Shown: positions 1 through 9,490 of the stretch, piece by piece
How the letters are laid out: each line of letters opens with the position of its first letter
Position numbering within the stretch: the stretch's first letter is position 1
Assembly: GCF_000008185.1 (NCBI RefSeq)
Contig: NC_002967.9
Location: 1,178,001-1,242,000 of the forward strand
Direction: 5' to 3'
Length of the DNA stretch: 64,000 nucleotides
From: Treponema denticola ATCC 35405
Lineage (GTDB): Bacteria; Spirochaetota; Spirochaetia; Treponematales; Treponemataceae
Position numbers and translations under genes: made by a program
The notes under the pieces: generated by a model
Seen by the model: the letters and a program-made list of their open reading frames with translations, nothing else
What the model was told of the DNA's origin: nothing
Databases searched by the model: none

Positions 1-1627
1 TGGGATCTCCCACTATGTATTCACCTTCTATATTCCCGTTTGTTTTTTCATGTTTTTGTCCTTCGGTAATATAAAGCCTATCTCCATGTCTTACAACATC
101 AGAGGCCTTGCCCCATCTTTTAGGTACAGGTTGTTCTTCTCCGTTTTCGTCTTTTTCTTTGATGATGTTTCCTTCTTCATCTGTTTCATATATGATTTCG
201 CCGTCCTTATCTCTCATCACTTCGCCTTCAATTCTGGCATTATGATGAAGCCATTCATCATAATCATCAATCTTTGCTTTTTGAAAACTCTCTCTACTCT
301 CTTTTTGTGCCTCATAAATAGAACTTAAGTTTTCTTTTTTATCTGCCTCAGTCATTCCTTCAAACATAGCATTGTCTTTATTTTTTCTGATAAAATCTTC
401 TTTTGAAGGATTTACTATTGCCGATTTTTTTATATTGTTTGCTTCCTGCACATTTGCCTTTGTAAACTTTACGGCTCCCGGTACTCCTAAAACTAAAGAA
501 CCTGCCATACCGCCTTTAAAACTTTCCCAAACATTACCGGCAATAGTCCATGCATCGTCTGTTTCTACTCCTTCACCTTGTAAGACGGCTGCTAATTCTT
601 TTGTTCCTGCACTTACTAATTCTTGTACGGCTTCTTCAACACCCTCGCTAAATGTATCTACTCCATAATGCATTAAGCCCTTAGCAATATGGCCCATTGT
701 TCCTTTGGCGTTTAATCTTGTAATCATTTTACTGACTATCTTATCAGCACCCAAGCCTTTGCCTGTAATACTTGCAACATTACCTAAAGAAACTTCAATA
801 GCTGCTTGTAAACCGCCCGACATTATAGCCATTTTTTTGGCTAGATCAGCTTTAACCCCTGCTTTTTTTAAATCTAAATATTCCAATCCTGTCTGCATTT
901 CCATGGACCTTGCAAAACCGGCGGCCGTACCTATTCCGGGTGCGATTATAGAGCCTAAAGCCGAAGGTATAAAAACATGGGCCGAAAAAGGAATTGTTTG
1001 TGCTCCTGATTGTAATAATTTCGTAAACCATGTACGAGGCATATCATCTTTTAGATATTCATTATCTTCTTCTATTTCTTTTATTTCATTTTGTAACCTT
1101 TGAATTTCTTTTACATCTCCGTTGTGTTCTGCTTTTAAAAGTTGGGCTCCAAGTCCGCCTAATTTTACGGTATTATTTCCTAAAGCAAAACTATTAACGA
1201 TAGAAGTAAAAGCACTTTGGGGTGTTTTTTTTACCGGACCTAACCACCAGTTGTTTAAATCTTCCAAGTGTTCATAAGTGTAGGATAAAGGCATGTTAAA
1301 CTGTTTTGAATATTTATAAGCAGAAGCAAATCTATAGGCCTCATCTTCCGGTATTTCAGAATTTGCAATCGCTGCGTTTAATATTTCATATTCTCCATCA
1401 CTTAAATTTATTAAGTATCTATCTTGATTCTTTTTTCGTTTTTTTTCTCTTTCCTCTATTTCTCTAATTTGATTTTGTGAACTCAAAAAAGATAAATCTG
1501 TATTTTTCTTTTCAAACCTATTATTATCAAAAACAGTGTTAGGTTGTCCAAAATCTAAATAGTGATAAGTCGTCTGTCCTCGTCTTCCTTGATTTTGTCC
1601 TAAAATTATATCGTTAAAGTCGCTCAT
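1..1627 (-). CDS. Very large internal virion / polyvalent protein, gp16-like (C-terminus beyond window)
   Basis: An open frame of 542 codons starts at ATG 1627 behind a strong AGGAGG and runs off the left edge without a stop. The first ~100 residues are charged and polar. A Gly/Ala-rich, partly hydrophobic stretch follows at about residues 195-290 (for example SALGSIIAPGIGTAAGF). Then comes a segment with the EGVEEAVQE motif, which I associate with the very long proteins encoded at the end of podovirus virion operons. It is the last visible gene after two internal virion proteins, the place of T7 gp16, which is ejected into the host and can carry a lytic transglycosylase. No transglycosylase motif is visible in this part. 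Family assignment is by position and composition, not by a clear motif. Confidence 0.6.
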   Translation of the reverse strand, partial: MSDFNDIILGQNQGRRGQTTYHYLDFGQPNTVFDNNRFEKKNTDLSFLSSQNQIREIEEREKKRKKNQDRYLINLSDGEYEILNAAIANSEIPEDEAYRFASAYKYSKQFNMPLSYTYEHLEDLNNWWLGPVKKTPQSAFTSIVNSFALGNNTVKLGGLGAQLLKAEHNGDVKEIQRLQNEIKEIEEDNEYLKDDMPRTWFTKLLQSGAQTIPFSAHVFIPSALGSIIAPGIGTAAGFARSMEMQTGLEYLDLKKAGVKADLAKKMAIMSGGLQAAIEVSLGNVASITGKGLGADKIVSKMITRLNAKGTMGHIAKGLMHYGVDTFSEGVEEAVQELVSAGTKELAAVLQGEGVETDDAWTIAGNVWESFKGGMAGSLVLGVPGAVKFTKANVQEANNIKKSAIVNPSKEDFIRKNKDNAMFEGMTEADKKENLSSIYEAQKESRESFQKAKIDDYDEWLHHNARIEGEVMRDKDGEIIYETDEEGNIIKEKDENGEEQPVPKRWGKASDVVRHGDRLYITEGQKHEKTNGNIEGEYIVGDP

Positions 1628-1644
1628 TATTATTCCTCCTTAAT

Positions 1645-3924
1645 TTAAAAACTGCTCATACTTTTGTTTGACTGCCTAAAGTCCTTCTTTTCTTTTTTGT
1701 AGTTTTGAATAAACCTTATTTTTTCTTCATCCGATAATTTATCATATTCTGCTTTTATTTTAGGACTCATACTTTTAATTAAACTTTCATTGATTATATC
1801 AACCGGTGAAATTCCTTTTTTAAAGGTTTGAATGACTTCATCTTTATTAAGTCTATGTCCTCTGCCTATATTTTTATCTTGATCTCTTTGATTTATGGCA
1901 CTATATAATTGCAAAAAGCGCTGCCTATCTTCTTGAGTATTAAGATTATCATAAAAAGGTTTAATATCCCGTTGTATGTTTTCAGCCTTGAAGCTAGACT
2001 GAATAAGGTTATTCATTTCTTTTTTCTCTGCTTCTATTTTTGCATCTTTTTTATCCTGTCTAACTTCTTCAGATAACTTTTCTGTAGTTTTAATTTCCTT
2101 AGTTTTCCAATCAACTGTTCTTAATACAGCTTTACCGTTCTTGTCGGTTTCAAAGTAAGAAGCTGTTTTTCCGTCTGTACAGTAAATTCTATTTGCTTCC
2201 GTATCATAGAAAATAGATAACTTGCCTATATCCTTTTCATCGTTAGGGTTCAACCCTAATGCAGTAGCTGTTTCTCGTCTTAAATCGTTTTCATGAGCTG
2301 CAACGGCCGCCCTAGCTTCTTCTCTGATAACTATAGTTCCATTTCTATCCCTAGTAATAACTCCCGGCTGAGTTGTTTCTGCTACTACCTTGCCTAAGTT
2401 TTCGGCTGATTCTTTTTTCCACCACAAGGCACCGCTGGAACCTGTGTATGAATCAAACATTTTTGCTGTATTTTCCCCTGATCGCTTTTCCATTAAAGAC
2501 AATAAGTCTTTATTTGCTAACTCAGGATATCTTGACTGTTCTACAATATTCAATAATCCTTCAACAAAATTTCCTGCGTTTTCTAAAGCAGTCTTTTGTT
2601 CTTTAGGGGATAATTTATCTACGCCTAATTGAGCCTTTCTAAGAGTCTCGTATGTTTCTTTGTATTTTTTTACAGGCTCTTTTAATCCCGGAGGTAAAGC
2701 ATCTTCTATCTGTTTATAAAATTCTTCGATGGCGCCCGGAAACACATAAGCTGCGGGCAGTCCTTTTATTTTAGCAATTTCATTTATATCGCGCAGCATT
2801 TGCTCTTTAGTTTCGTTTGCACTGACATAAATTTTTTCTCCATTTTCATCATAAGCATTTATTCCGTACTTCCATTTTTCTGCATAAACGGCAGCAAATT
2901 TTTTAATATCCAAAGAACCCAATGCAGCTAAAGGACTGCCTGATTTTATATATTTGTCGATATTTTGTAAAAAATCATAGTATTTTTGTGTGTATGAAAC
3001 GGCCGTATCAGGGTTTATAGGTTCTCCCGATTGAGCTTGAATGTTTTGTAATTCATTTATTCTTCCTTCGGCTAGATTTCTAGCGTCTATAATCTTACCA
3101 TTTTGAACCAGTGATAATACATTAGTCCAATTATTAGCCTCCACTTTTTCAGCCTTTTGCCATTTTATGCTTCTTTGTTTATAATAATATTTTTCTACTT
3201 CTTCCGTTGCTGCTCCCTTTACCGATTCTGCTGTAATTCTCCCGCCTGCAACCGTAACAAACTCATTTTTGTATTCTTGTAATTTGGATGTTACCTCCTC
3301 AATAGAGGTTCCGCCATCTACCAAATTCTTACCTAATGTAACCATATCGTGATTCATAAGGTTTGCATAAGAATCTCTCATACTTTGATTAAACTGTTCA
3401 TAGCTTAAAAGACCTGCCTCATACATAGTATAAAGTTTATTGTCTATCAATTCTTTTTTTTGCTGGCTGCCGGTTTTAATAAACTTATTACCTGCTTCAT
3501 CTATTCCTTCTGTATCTGCAAAAGAATTGCTTAAAATAACATTGTTGATATAATCAAAACCCTTAGTAAAATCTTGAGCTCTCATTTTTTGATTGGCTAT
3601 ACTTTTAACCAATAGCCTCTGTTTCATCTCTTCATTTTTATATTGGCTGTCATAAACCCTTCTTGCAAAAGGACTCGATAAACCTTTGGATGTATCGTTA
3701 TAAACATTGACCTTAAAATTTTCCCACTTCTTTTCGTAGTTTTCCCAATCGTTACTGTTTTGCATATCAAGGGCAAACTGATTGAATGCCTCCATATCTT
3801 TTAAAGCTGCATCCTGCACCTCCATTTGAGCCTTTAACTGTAATTCCTTATCTGCTGCATTTAAAACAGATTCCACTGCTCCAGACGCTGCCTGAAATGC
3901 ATCAAAAATTCCACGTTTACCCAT
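1645..3924 (-). CDS. Internal virion protein, gp15-like (759 aa)
   Basis: A soluble, highly charged, mostly alpha-helical protein of 759 residues with no signal peptide or membrane segment. Long stretches rich in Lys, Glu, Gln and Asn with periodic hydrophobics suggest extended helical bundles. It lies 13 bases downstream of the gp14-like gene and 17 bases upstream of the very large protein, the place and approximate length of T7 gp15 (747 aa), a component of the ejected DNA-translocation core. I see no catalytic motif. Start ATG 3924 has an AGGAG ribosome site. Function is inferred from position, size and composition only. Confidence 0.55.
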   Translation of the reverse strand: MGKRGIFDAFQAASGAVESVLNAADKELQLKAQMEVQDAALKDMEAFNQFALDMQNSNDWENYEKKWENFKVNVYNDTSKGLSSPFARRVYDSQYKNEEMKQRLLVKSIANQKMRAQDFTKGFDYINNVILSNSFADTEGIDEAGNKFIKTGSQQKKELIDNKLYTMYEAGLLSYEQFNQSMRDSYANLMNHDMVTLGKNLVDGGTSIEEVTSKLQEYKNEFVTVAGGRITAESVKGAATEEVEKYYYKQRSIKWQKAEKVEANNWTNVLSLVQNGKIIDARNLAEGRINELQNIQAQSGEPINPDTAVSYTQKYYDFLQNIDKYIKSGSPLAALGSLDIKKFAAVYAEKWKYGINAYDENGEKIYVSANETKEQMLRDINEIAKIKGLPAAYVFPGAIEEFYKQIEDALPPGLKEPVKKYKETYETLRKAQLGVDKLSPKEQKTALENAGNFVEGLLNIVEQSRYPELANKDLLSLMEKRSGENTAKMFDSYTGSSGALWWKKESAENLGKVVAETTQPGVITRDRNGTIVIREEARAAVAAHENDLRRETATALGLNPNDEKDIGKLSIFYDTEANRIYCTDGKTASYFETDKNGKAVLRTVDWKTKEIKTTEKLSEEVRQDKKDAKIEAEKKEMNNLIQSSFKAENIQRDIKPFYDNLNTQEDRQRFLQLYSAINQRDQDKNIGRGHRLNKDEVIQTFKKGISPVDIINESLIKSMSPKIKAEYDKLSDEEKIRFIQNYKKEKKDFRQSNKSMSSF

Positions 3925-3937
3925 AACTTACATCTCC

Positions 3938-4945
3938 TTAAAACATATTCATATAGGGGCCTCTATATTTTCTCTTGTAATCTGAAAAATCTCTCTTGTA
4001 ATTTGCTAAAGCTGCAGCTGTGCTTCCAAAATTTCCGGCTCTGCCGCCAAAACTTCCTCCGCCCCAATTTTTAGCAAACCCGGCAATGTTTGATCCAAAA
4101 TTAAAACCTGAACCAAATCCTCCGAAAAGGTCTGTTAATCCATCCAGAAATGAATAAGCAGCTCTATCATAAGCTCTCTGCATAGCTTGTTGTTTAAACT
4201 CTCCGCCTAAATTCTGCAAGTTAATACTTCCCTGTAAATCAGCTCTTCGATTTGCAATTTTTTGATTAAACAGATTAACTGCTCGGCCACCTTCAGAGTA
4301 ATCATCTCTTAACTGCTTTGAATCCCTAAAAGCTTTGTTTGCTGCATCTCTCTCCTCGTCTATCCTAAACATTCCGCCCTTCAAGTTACTAAAGGCACTC
4401 ATTAAGCTTATTTCCTTTTGCGTTTCTCTTTGCTTTTTCATAAGGGCTAGGTCCTGATTAAAATTTTCTTCATTTTGACTTAATAGCCCCTCGCTTGAGT
4501 TAGCTCCGGCCCTAACTCCGCTTGTGCCTAATGCTGCCTTAAAAGCACCTTGCGTATTCTGAAAATTCTGCTTTCCTCGCTGTTCCTGATGTAAAAGGCT
4601 CTCATCCTGTGCGTTGCTTTGCTTTATAGCAAGATTAAATGCACGGCCTGTTAAGGTTTCGTCAAGGTCTGCCCTCATGTCTATGCGCTCGCCTTGATGC
4701 CATATATCGTCTGCCTTTCTAAAAGCATCCTCTTGCTCTATCTTAAAAACAGACTTTGCATAATTTATTTCTCTTTCGGCGGCCGCTCTTTGCTCTGCAA
4801 TTTGAGCTTCCCGCATACGTCTTTCTTCTTCCTGCCTTGCTCTTATTTCTGCTTGTTCTTGTTGTGATCTATTCCAACCTTGGAATATGTTAAAGCCTGC
4901 ACCTAAAGCACCAAAGGCAAGCCCTAATCCCATCAGTAAACCCAT
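3938..4945 (-). CDS. Internal virion protein, gp14-like (335 aa)
   Basis: The N-terminus is a Gly-rich hydrophobic segment (residues 1-22, with GLGLAFGALGAGF) followed by a long Glu/Arg/Ala/Gln coiled coil (about 26-75). The C-terminal third is Gly/Phe/Asn-rich (about 265-310). A short hydrophobic head plus coiled coil directly after the tail-tube genes is typical of gp14-type internal virion proteins, which enter the host outer membrane during ejection. It is the first of three consecutive putative ejection proteins. No enzymatic motif is seen. The start ATG follows AGGAGGTTTTTA closely. Confidence 0.6.
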   Translation of the reverse strand: MGLLMGLGLAFGALGAGFNIFQGWNRSQQEQAEIRARQEEERRMREAQIAEQRAAAEREINYAKSVFKIEQEDAFRKADDIWHQGERIDMRADLDETLTGRAFNLAIKQSNAQDESLLHQEQRGKQNFQNTQGAFKAALGTSGVRAGANSSEGLLSQNEENFNQDLALMKKQRETQKEISLMSAFSNLKGGMFRIDEERDAANKAFRDSKQLRDDYSEGGRAVNLFNQKIANRRADLQGSINLQNLGGEFKQQAMQRAYDRAAYSFLDGLTDLFGGFGSGFNFGSNIAGFAKNWGGGSFGGRAGNFGSTAAALANYKRDFSDYKRKYRGPYMNMF

Positions 4946-4957
4946 TAAAAACCTCCT

Positions 4958-6901
4958 TTAAGCCAGATTTGCATTAACGGCTAAAATCTCACACCTTTCG
5001 GGCCTTTTCATTTCAAGTTTAAAAAATACATCTCTATTAAAATTCCCCTCAACAGGAACCGAAACCACCCCGCTAAAAGGCTCATCTTCATATATAGTTT
5101 GCTCTCTTGTTTCCGTCTGACTTACAAGCGGTAAATAAGAATCTAAAAACCTTATCAATAAAGCTGCGATGCGTTTTTTATTGTTATCTGCACTGTTTAT
5201 AACCGGCAAACTTTCAACAGTTGATGTGTATTCATAACCTATATACATCTCTTTTGAAAAATCCTTGTATTCATCAGGCAGTTCTTCTAATTTGAATATT
5301 TTTTTTTCTTTTGGGATAAATACGCTTGATAATTCGTATTCATCCGGTTTAGTTTCACTTGTGTATTTACTGAAGGAGTCAAGGTAAATAGTTTTATCCT
5401 TTTCTGTCTCTGTAATTTTTTCAAGATAAAAAATACCTTTTCTTTCAACCTCAAAATAAACATCATCAAATCCTTTTAGCCCCGGAACCGTTACTATATT
5501 TTTAATCTTGCCGTTTCCTAAAACAATCTTAGTCCATGCTGCAATGCCTGTATTCTTGTCATACAACAAAACGCAAGCGCTTCCATCCTCAAGGCTTAAA
5601 TATATTTTTTGTACCGGCGAATTCGTATAATCAAAATCTACGGCCTTACTTTCAATCAATAAATGAGAGGCGGCTTGTGTAAGGTCAATAGACTTATAAG
5701 TGTGCTCTTGGAAGTCATAAGCATAATCCCTTAAACTGCGGCCGCCCTGTCCTATATAAATAACCGATCGGCCGATTAAAGAGCCTTGAAGATCCGCAAC
5801 CCCATACCGGCTTTGTAGTTGTACCTCTATTCTTTGTGCCGTTACTCCATCGCTCATAACCCATTCAGAGCTTTCCGTCCCTATAATTAAGTCTTTTGAA
5901 GGTGTAATCCATTTGATTTTATCGTTCTTATCGCTTCCTATCTCAAAATAAAAAGCATGATCGGGTGCTGTTACATTGTTTATAATTTCAGTGTCTTTGT
6001 AATCGTCTGCCTGCGGGCTGTCTGCATTTCTCCATAAATGAATCGATAAAACGATATCCTCTTTATCGACTGTAGCAGGCTTTGATATTTTCATAGAGTC
6101 CGATGTTACCGATAAGACTTTAGTATCTTTCGGTATGCCCTTATGTCCGGATACATAATAATCTGTGATATTTGTAATGTCTGTAAAATCTTTTGTAAGT
6201 TCCGTTAATACATCGCTATCCTTTACTGCCTTTGCACTAAAGACTCGTAAATCGGGATTTTTTAACTGAGTTGTTTTAGAAACAACCGTATCAAAATAAG
6301 TAAAGTTTTCGTATTCAAAAACCTTGCTTGCCCATATCTTCTGTGGCTCCCTTATCGTGCTTGCAAAAAATAACCGTCCTTGAAAAAGAGCAACACAAGA
6401 AGGGTAGTTGTCGCTTCCTTGGAACGGCAGCTTATGAGCATTGCCGGTAATGTTCAAGCTACCGAATGTAAATGCATCTCCACCCTGCCATTTAATGACA
6501 TAGGGCTTATAATGCCTATGTGCCAAATAAAGACTATCGTATGTTTGCGCATATTGTATTTCAGATAAATCACTTTTTTGATAAAGCGGTAAATCGGGAG
6601 TAGGGCTAAACTCTACAGGGAAACCTGCAAGAGTAAGAAGCGAGCCGTTTTTCCATATACGGATATATTCGCTCCCTATTTCAAAAATAAAGGATAAGGT
6701 GTTATTGACTATAAAAGGAATAAGGCGTGCATAACCTTTGAGCTTGCCTATTCTTTCGGTTCCGCCCCGTCTTTTAATCCCTCCGGTTTGCATGATATCA
6801 AAGTTTTCAAGACGTGAAACGCTGTTCTGATAAATAGGTAAATCGATCCTGCCATAAAGATTTTTACTTACCTCTCCGCCTGCAAAATTCGTAACCAACA
6901 T
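4958..6901 (-). CDS. Tail tubular protein B / stabilisation protein, gp12-like (647 aa)
   Basis: The N-terminus has the family signature: LVTNFAGGEVSKNLYGRIDL, then a short NFDIMQTGGIKRRGGTERIG motif, as in T7 gp12-like proteins and the stabilisation proteins of other short-tailed phages (...GE.SP.L.GR.D...Y..g......N......G...RR.GT). Predominantly beta-rich after that, with a late ENFTYFDT segment near residues 197-204 also typical of this family. The protein forms the hexameric nozzle of the short tail and contacts the gp11-like adaptor encoded just upstream (12 bases). Length is within the usual range (600-850). Confidence 0.85.
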   Translation of the reverse strand: MLVTNFAGGEVSKNLYGRIDLPIYQNSVSRLENFDIMQTGGIKRRGGTERIGKLKGYARLIPFIVNNTLSFIFEIGSEYIRIWKNGSLLTLAGFPVEFSPTPDLPLYQKSDLSEIQYAQTYDSLYLAHRHYKPYVIKWQGGDAFTFGSLNITGNAHKLPFQGSDNYPSCVALFQGRLFFASTIREPQKIWASKVFEYENFTYFDTVVSKTTQLKNPDLRVFSAKAVKDSDVLTELTKDFTDITNITDYYVSGHKGIPKDTKVLSVTSDSMKISKPATVDKEDIVLSIHLWRNADSPQADDYKDTEIINNVTAPDHAFYFEIGSDKNDKIKWITPSKDLIIGTESSEWVMSDGVTAQRIEVQLQSRYGVADLQGSLIGRSVIYIGQGGRSLRDYAYDFQEHTYKSIDLTQAASHLLIESKAVDFDYTNSPVQKIYLSLEDGSACVLLYDKNTGIAAWTKIVLGNGKIKNIVTVPGLKGFDDVYFEVERKGIFYLEKITETEKDKTIYLDSFSKYTSETKPDEYELSSVFIPKEKKIFKLEELPDEYKDFSKEMYIGYEYTSTVESLPVINSADNNKKRIAALLIRFLDSYLPLVSQTETREQTIYEDEPFSGVVSVPVEGNFNRDVFFKLEMKRPERCEILAVNANLA

Positions 6902-6913
6902 ATCATCCTCTTT

Positions 6914-7504
6914 TTAATCGAACCACCAAGAATTCCCTTTTTTCTTTCCGGCGCTTAAAGTCTTAGTATTTCTATAGGCTGCTTCTTCAATCATTGCGGC
7001 CTCCTGCAAAAGCATTTTATGTAATTCAGGTTTACCCGATAATTCTAAGGCAAATTTACTGGCAAGCCTTAATTCAAAGGCCTGATAAAACATAGCTTCA
7101 TATTCGGGCGGATCATAATCGGGAAAATCATCATCAACATTTCCCATTCCTTCCGGTAATTTTCCATTGGTAATATAAAGTAAAACCGCTTCAGCTGCAT
7201 CAGTATAAAGCGTTTTTCCTTCAACGATATAATAACTTTTATCTTTTAACTCTATAATTTTCCCGCAATCTATCGGGAGCTTAAAAGCTCCTGAGTAGTC
7301 GGTGTGATTTTCAGATAAATCTTTTTCAAGTCTTGCCCTTTTTTTTCCGCTAGTCCACGGTATCATCTCAAGGCTTTCTAACATGGTAGGTAAATAAAAC
7401 TTTTTAACAAGTAAAAAACTTTTTGACTCTTTGTCAGTCTCATTTAATTGAGGCTCTCCGACGGCCGATAAAGCCCTGTTTGCAAGCTGTCTATCTATAT
7501 TCAT
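6914..7504 (-). CDS. Head-tail adaptor / tail tubular protein A, gp11-like (196 aa)
   Basis: The pattern is that of T7 gp11-type adaptors: an N-terminal helix with ALSAVGEPQLN, a helical FYLPTMLESLEMIPWTS segment, KRARLEKDLS, then AFKLPIDCGKIIEL, where the LP.DC motif is the family hallmark. A C-terminal long helix (about 133-180) ends in a basic tail. The protein forms the ring between portal and nozzle. It sits directly upstream of the gp12-like gene, as expected. The 114-base gap before it holds a possible 16-codon reading frame that I do not consider supported. Confidence 0.8.
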   Translation of the reverse strand: MNIDRQLANRALSAVGEPQLNETDKESKSFLLVKKFYLPTMLESLEMIPWTSGKKRARLEKDLSENHTDYSGAFKLPIDCGKIIELKDKSYYIVEGKTLYTDAAEAVLLYITNGKLPEGMGNVDDDFPDYDPPEYEAMFYQAFELRLASKFALELSGKPELHKMLLQEAAMIEEAAYRNTKTLSAGKKKGNSWWFD

Positions 7505-7618
7505 TTATCCCTCTTTTAAAGATGAGGCTTTAAGACATTAATCGAAAATAAAAGCCAAGTGAGGAGAAAAACTTTTTAATCTTCTCATAATGCCTTATCA
7601 CCTCAAAAAGTAATCAAT

Positions 7619-8050
7619 CTATACGGGATCAAAGAATTCTGAAGTCTCTTTGCTCGTAACCAAAATATCACCGGCTTTATAATAGGCTCCGTCAAAGGTG
7701 CATGCTGTGTTGCATACATATTCTTTTTCTTCGCCTGTAATAGCCGTATCAAGCGTTTCATTTAAGCTTGTAAGTTCCTTATCAAGTTTAGCCTTTTCTT
7801 TTTCAAGCTCTGCTCTTTCCAAGGCTAGGGCTTCTTTTTCCTTTTCAAGTTCTGCTCTTTCAGCTTCGAGCTCGGCCCTTAAAGCTGCTGCATCTCCTGT
7901 TTCGGCTCCGCCCGATGTTTCATCACTAGCGGTATCTTCACCGTCAAAGGATTCTTCTAAAAGCTCATCGATCTGCTCATCCGTAAAATGAGGATTACTA
8001 GCCTTTAGTTCTTCCCTTACTTCATTCTTTGTTTTATTTTTCTTTGCCAT
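7619..8050 (-). CDS. Small phage structural-region protein with coiled coil (143 aa)
   Basis: Function unknown. The N-terminus is acidic and includes a FTDEQIDELLEE helix. Residues about 55-105 form a regular Glu/Ala/Leu/Lys coiled coil built from repeated AELEKEK-type heptads. The last 35 residues form a separate compact segment (CNTACTFDGAYYKAGD) that resembles the small Cys/Tyr/Gly domain often found at the end of minor capsid-region proteins. It lies between the cement protein and the gp11-like adaptor, a slot often used by a head fibre, decoration or joining protein. No member of this family is recognised with confidence. Confidence 0.55.
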   Translation of the reverse strand: MAKKNKTKNEVREELKASNPHFTDEQIDELLEESFDGEDTASDETSGGAETGDAAALRAELEAERAELEKEKEALALERAELEKEKAKLDKELTSLNETLDTAITGEEKEYVCNTACTFDGAYYKAGDILVTSKETSEFFDPV

Positions 8051-8063
8051 AAACTCATCCTCC

Positions 8064-8447
8064 TTACATTTCGGTATTCAAGATTGCGTGAATCTTGCCC
8101 TTGGTAAAAGTTCCTTGAACATCATACTTTACCCTTATGTACCTGCGTAAACCTTTAGGAATGACAAGAGAATAAAAAGGCTCTTTTTGACTTTCAACCA
8201 AGACTGCCGTATTAAAGGTAGTCGAGGTAAGTTTGTCATCAAAACTTGTACCGTTTGCACTATCCTGTAAGATAAACTTTAAGGAAGTTCCGCCTTGAAA
8301 CTTTTCCTTGATTCTAAAGTCAATGCGTTTGCCGTCTGCACTGCAAGAGTCCGTGCCAAAATCTATAGCGTTTTGGCTTTCTGCTGTCGTTGTAATTGCC
8401 TGATCGCTTGAAAGCTCCAAGCGTTTATCCAAATAAAGATTAATCAT
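8064..8447 (-). CDS. Capsid cement protein, Bbp16-like (127 aa)
   Basis: The sequence follows the Bbp16 pattern: LDKRLELSSDQAITTTAES near the start, then an IDFGT segment, a beta-rich middle, and VIPKGLRRYIRVKYDVQGTF near the end (LP.G..RY.R..Y...G.FT..K). In Bordetella phage BPP-1 the homologous protein cements neighbouring capsid subunits from the outside. It is immediately downstream of the major capsid gene here, as in BPP-1-like phages. A stem-loop between capsid and cement genes (8477-8510) may tune their relative expression. Confidence 0.7.
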   Translation of the reverse strand: MINLYLDKRLELSSDQAITTTAESQNAIDFGTDSCSADGKRIDFRIKEKFQGGTSLKFILQDSANGTSFDDKLTSTTFNTAVLVESQKEPFYSLVIPKGLRRYIRVKYDVQGTFTKGKIHAILNTEM

Positions 8448-8476
8448 TTTTTTCTCCTTATAAAAACTTTTTATTC

Positions 8477-8510
8477 AACGGGTAATCGGCATAATTACCG
8501 ATTACCCGTT
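8477..8510 (-). terminator. 13-bp stem-loop between capsid and cement genes
   Basis: A perfect 13-base inverted repeat (AACGGGTAATCGG / CCGATTACCCGTT) with an 8-base loop. On the minus strand it follows the major capsid stop and is followed by GAATAAAAAGTTTTTAT, a poor U-tract. A partial terminator or RNA-stabilising hairpin that raises capsid over downstream expression is the likely role. The core is shared with a chromosomal terminator at 33616-33653. Confidence 0.6.
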
Positions 8511-8515
8511 ATCCA

Positions 8516-9478
8516 TTACACAAGTGCTTGTTCGGTTGAAAGAATTGCATCAACCCTTCGGCATCTTCCCGACCTGATATGAGTAATCATATCGCCCCAT
8601 GGATCCTCTTTGGTAAATACGGCATTACCCTTGCTCCAAGCGGCCTTGTCGATTTTTACCAAAATATCCTGATTGCAATAAATAGAAACGCCTTGTGCCC
8701 CTTGCGGTAATCGCAGCATAGCTTCAAGAATCATTTCCACTATTTTGTCTCCCGGAACCGTGTTATCAATATTACAAATACGCTTAACGGCATCAGGATG
8801 AGCAATCGAAAGCCCGTAATGAGTGCTAAAAAACTGCACATAAGCCGGCATTACCTTGCCTTGCTCCATAGGCCAATTTTGAAGCCCCATGTCTTCGGTT
8901 TTAATCCCGCAATCCTTACGGCCTCGCGGGTAAATAAGATGAGCAAATCTGTTGCCGATTGCGCATACATAAATGGATGTACACTTATTGCCGGATCCGC
9001 CAGCGTTAATAACATTCTTATTTGTAAGCTTATTAAGCCTTACCGCAAGTCCGTTGATTTCCGCCTCGTTTCTTCCGTGGTCGCCGTAAATAAGTTCTTC
9101 TGCTTGTGTTTGTCCCATACCCTGCAAAAAAGCATCGGCCTCACTTGCCCTCAAAGCCTTAACGTTTCCGGAATGATCTGCCAAGTCCTTATCTACAATG
9201 CTGTAATCTTCAAGCATAGTGATACGGTCTCTGATCGTGTCGGTTGTTGTAGCTCCCGGTGCAATCCCCTCATTGTACTTTCTGTGTGTACCGCTTCTTA
9301 AAGAAGTACGTACAAGAGTATTGTGTATTGTACCGTCGTTTGCCTCAATCATAGGCATGTCTTTTAAAATCTCATTCGTTTGAGCCATAAGCTCTACGAT
9401 ATGGAACCCGTCCTGATTGTTAGCCCTTCGCATAACCTCCAATGCGGTCATACTGTCTGTCATCGATAAATTAGGCAT
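8516..9478 (-). CDS. Major capsid protein, BPP-1-like (320 aa)
   Basis: A 320-residue protein just downstream of the scaffold gene and upstream of the cement protein. Features of this short-tailed-phage capsid family include the N-terminal MTDSMTALEVMRRANNQDG helix, the RTSLRSGTHRKYNEGIAPGA stretch, FLQGMGQTQAEELIYGD, and a C-terminal DPWGDMITHIRSGRCRRVDA beta segment before the stop. The BPP-1 capsid protein is known to have an HK97-type fold with altered chain topology; a similar fold is inferred but not shown by the sequence alone. No protease is encoded nearby, so cleavage of the capsid protein is not expected. Confidence 0.85.
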   Translation of the reverse strand: MPNLSMTDSMTALEVMRRANNQDGFHIVELMAQTNEILKDMPMIEANDGTIHNTLVRTSLRSGTHRKYNEGIAPGATTTDTIRDRITMLEDYSIVDKDLADHSGNVKALRASEADAFLQGMGQTQAEELIYGDHGRNEAEINGLAVRLNKLTNKNVINAGGSGNKCTSIYVCAIGNRFAHLIYPRGRKDCGIKTEDMGLQNWPMEQGKVMPAYVQFFSTHYGLSIAHPDAVKRICNIDNTVPGDKIVEMILEAMLRLPQGAQGVSIYCNQDILVKIDKAAWSKGNAVFTKEDPWGDMITHIRSGRCRRVDAILSTEQALV

Positions 9479-9490
9479 TTATTTTACTCC

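Noticed and set aside
50-1103. Plus-strand open frames across the large virion protein
   Set aside because: They mirror the real minus-strand coding frame, lack ribosome sites and give Ser/Phe-rich sequence typical of antisense reading.
7505-7618. A 16-codon frame (MRRLKSFSPHLAFIFD) behind GAGGTG
   Set aside because: Too short, and spacing between GAGGTG and the ATG is long; no further support.
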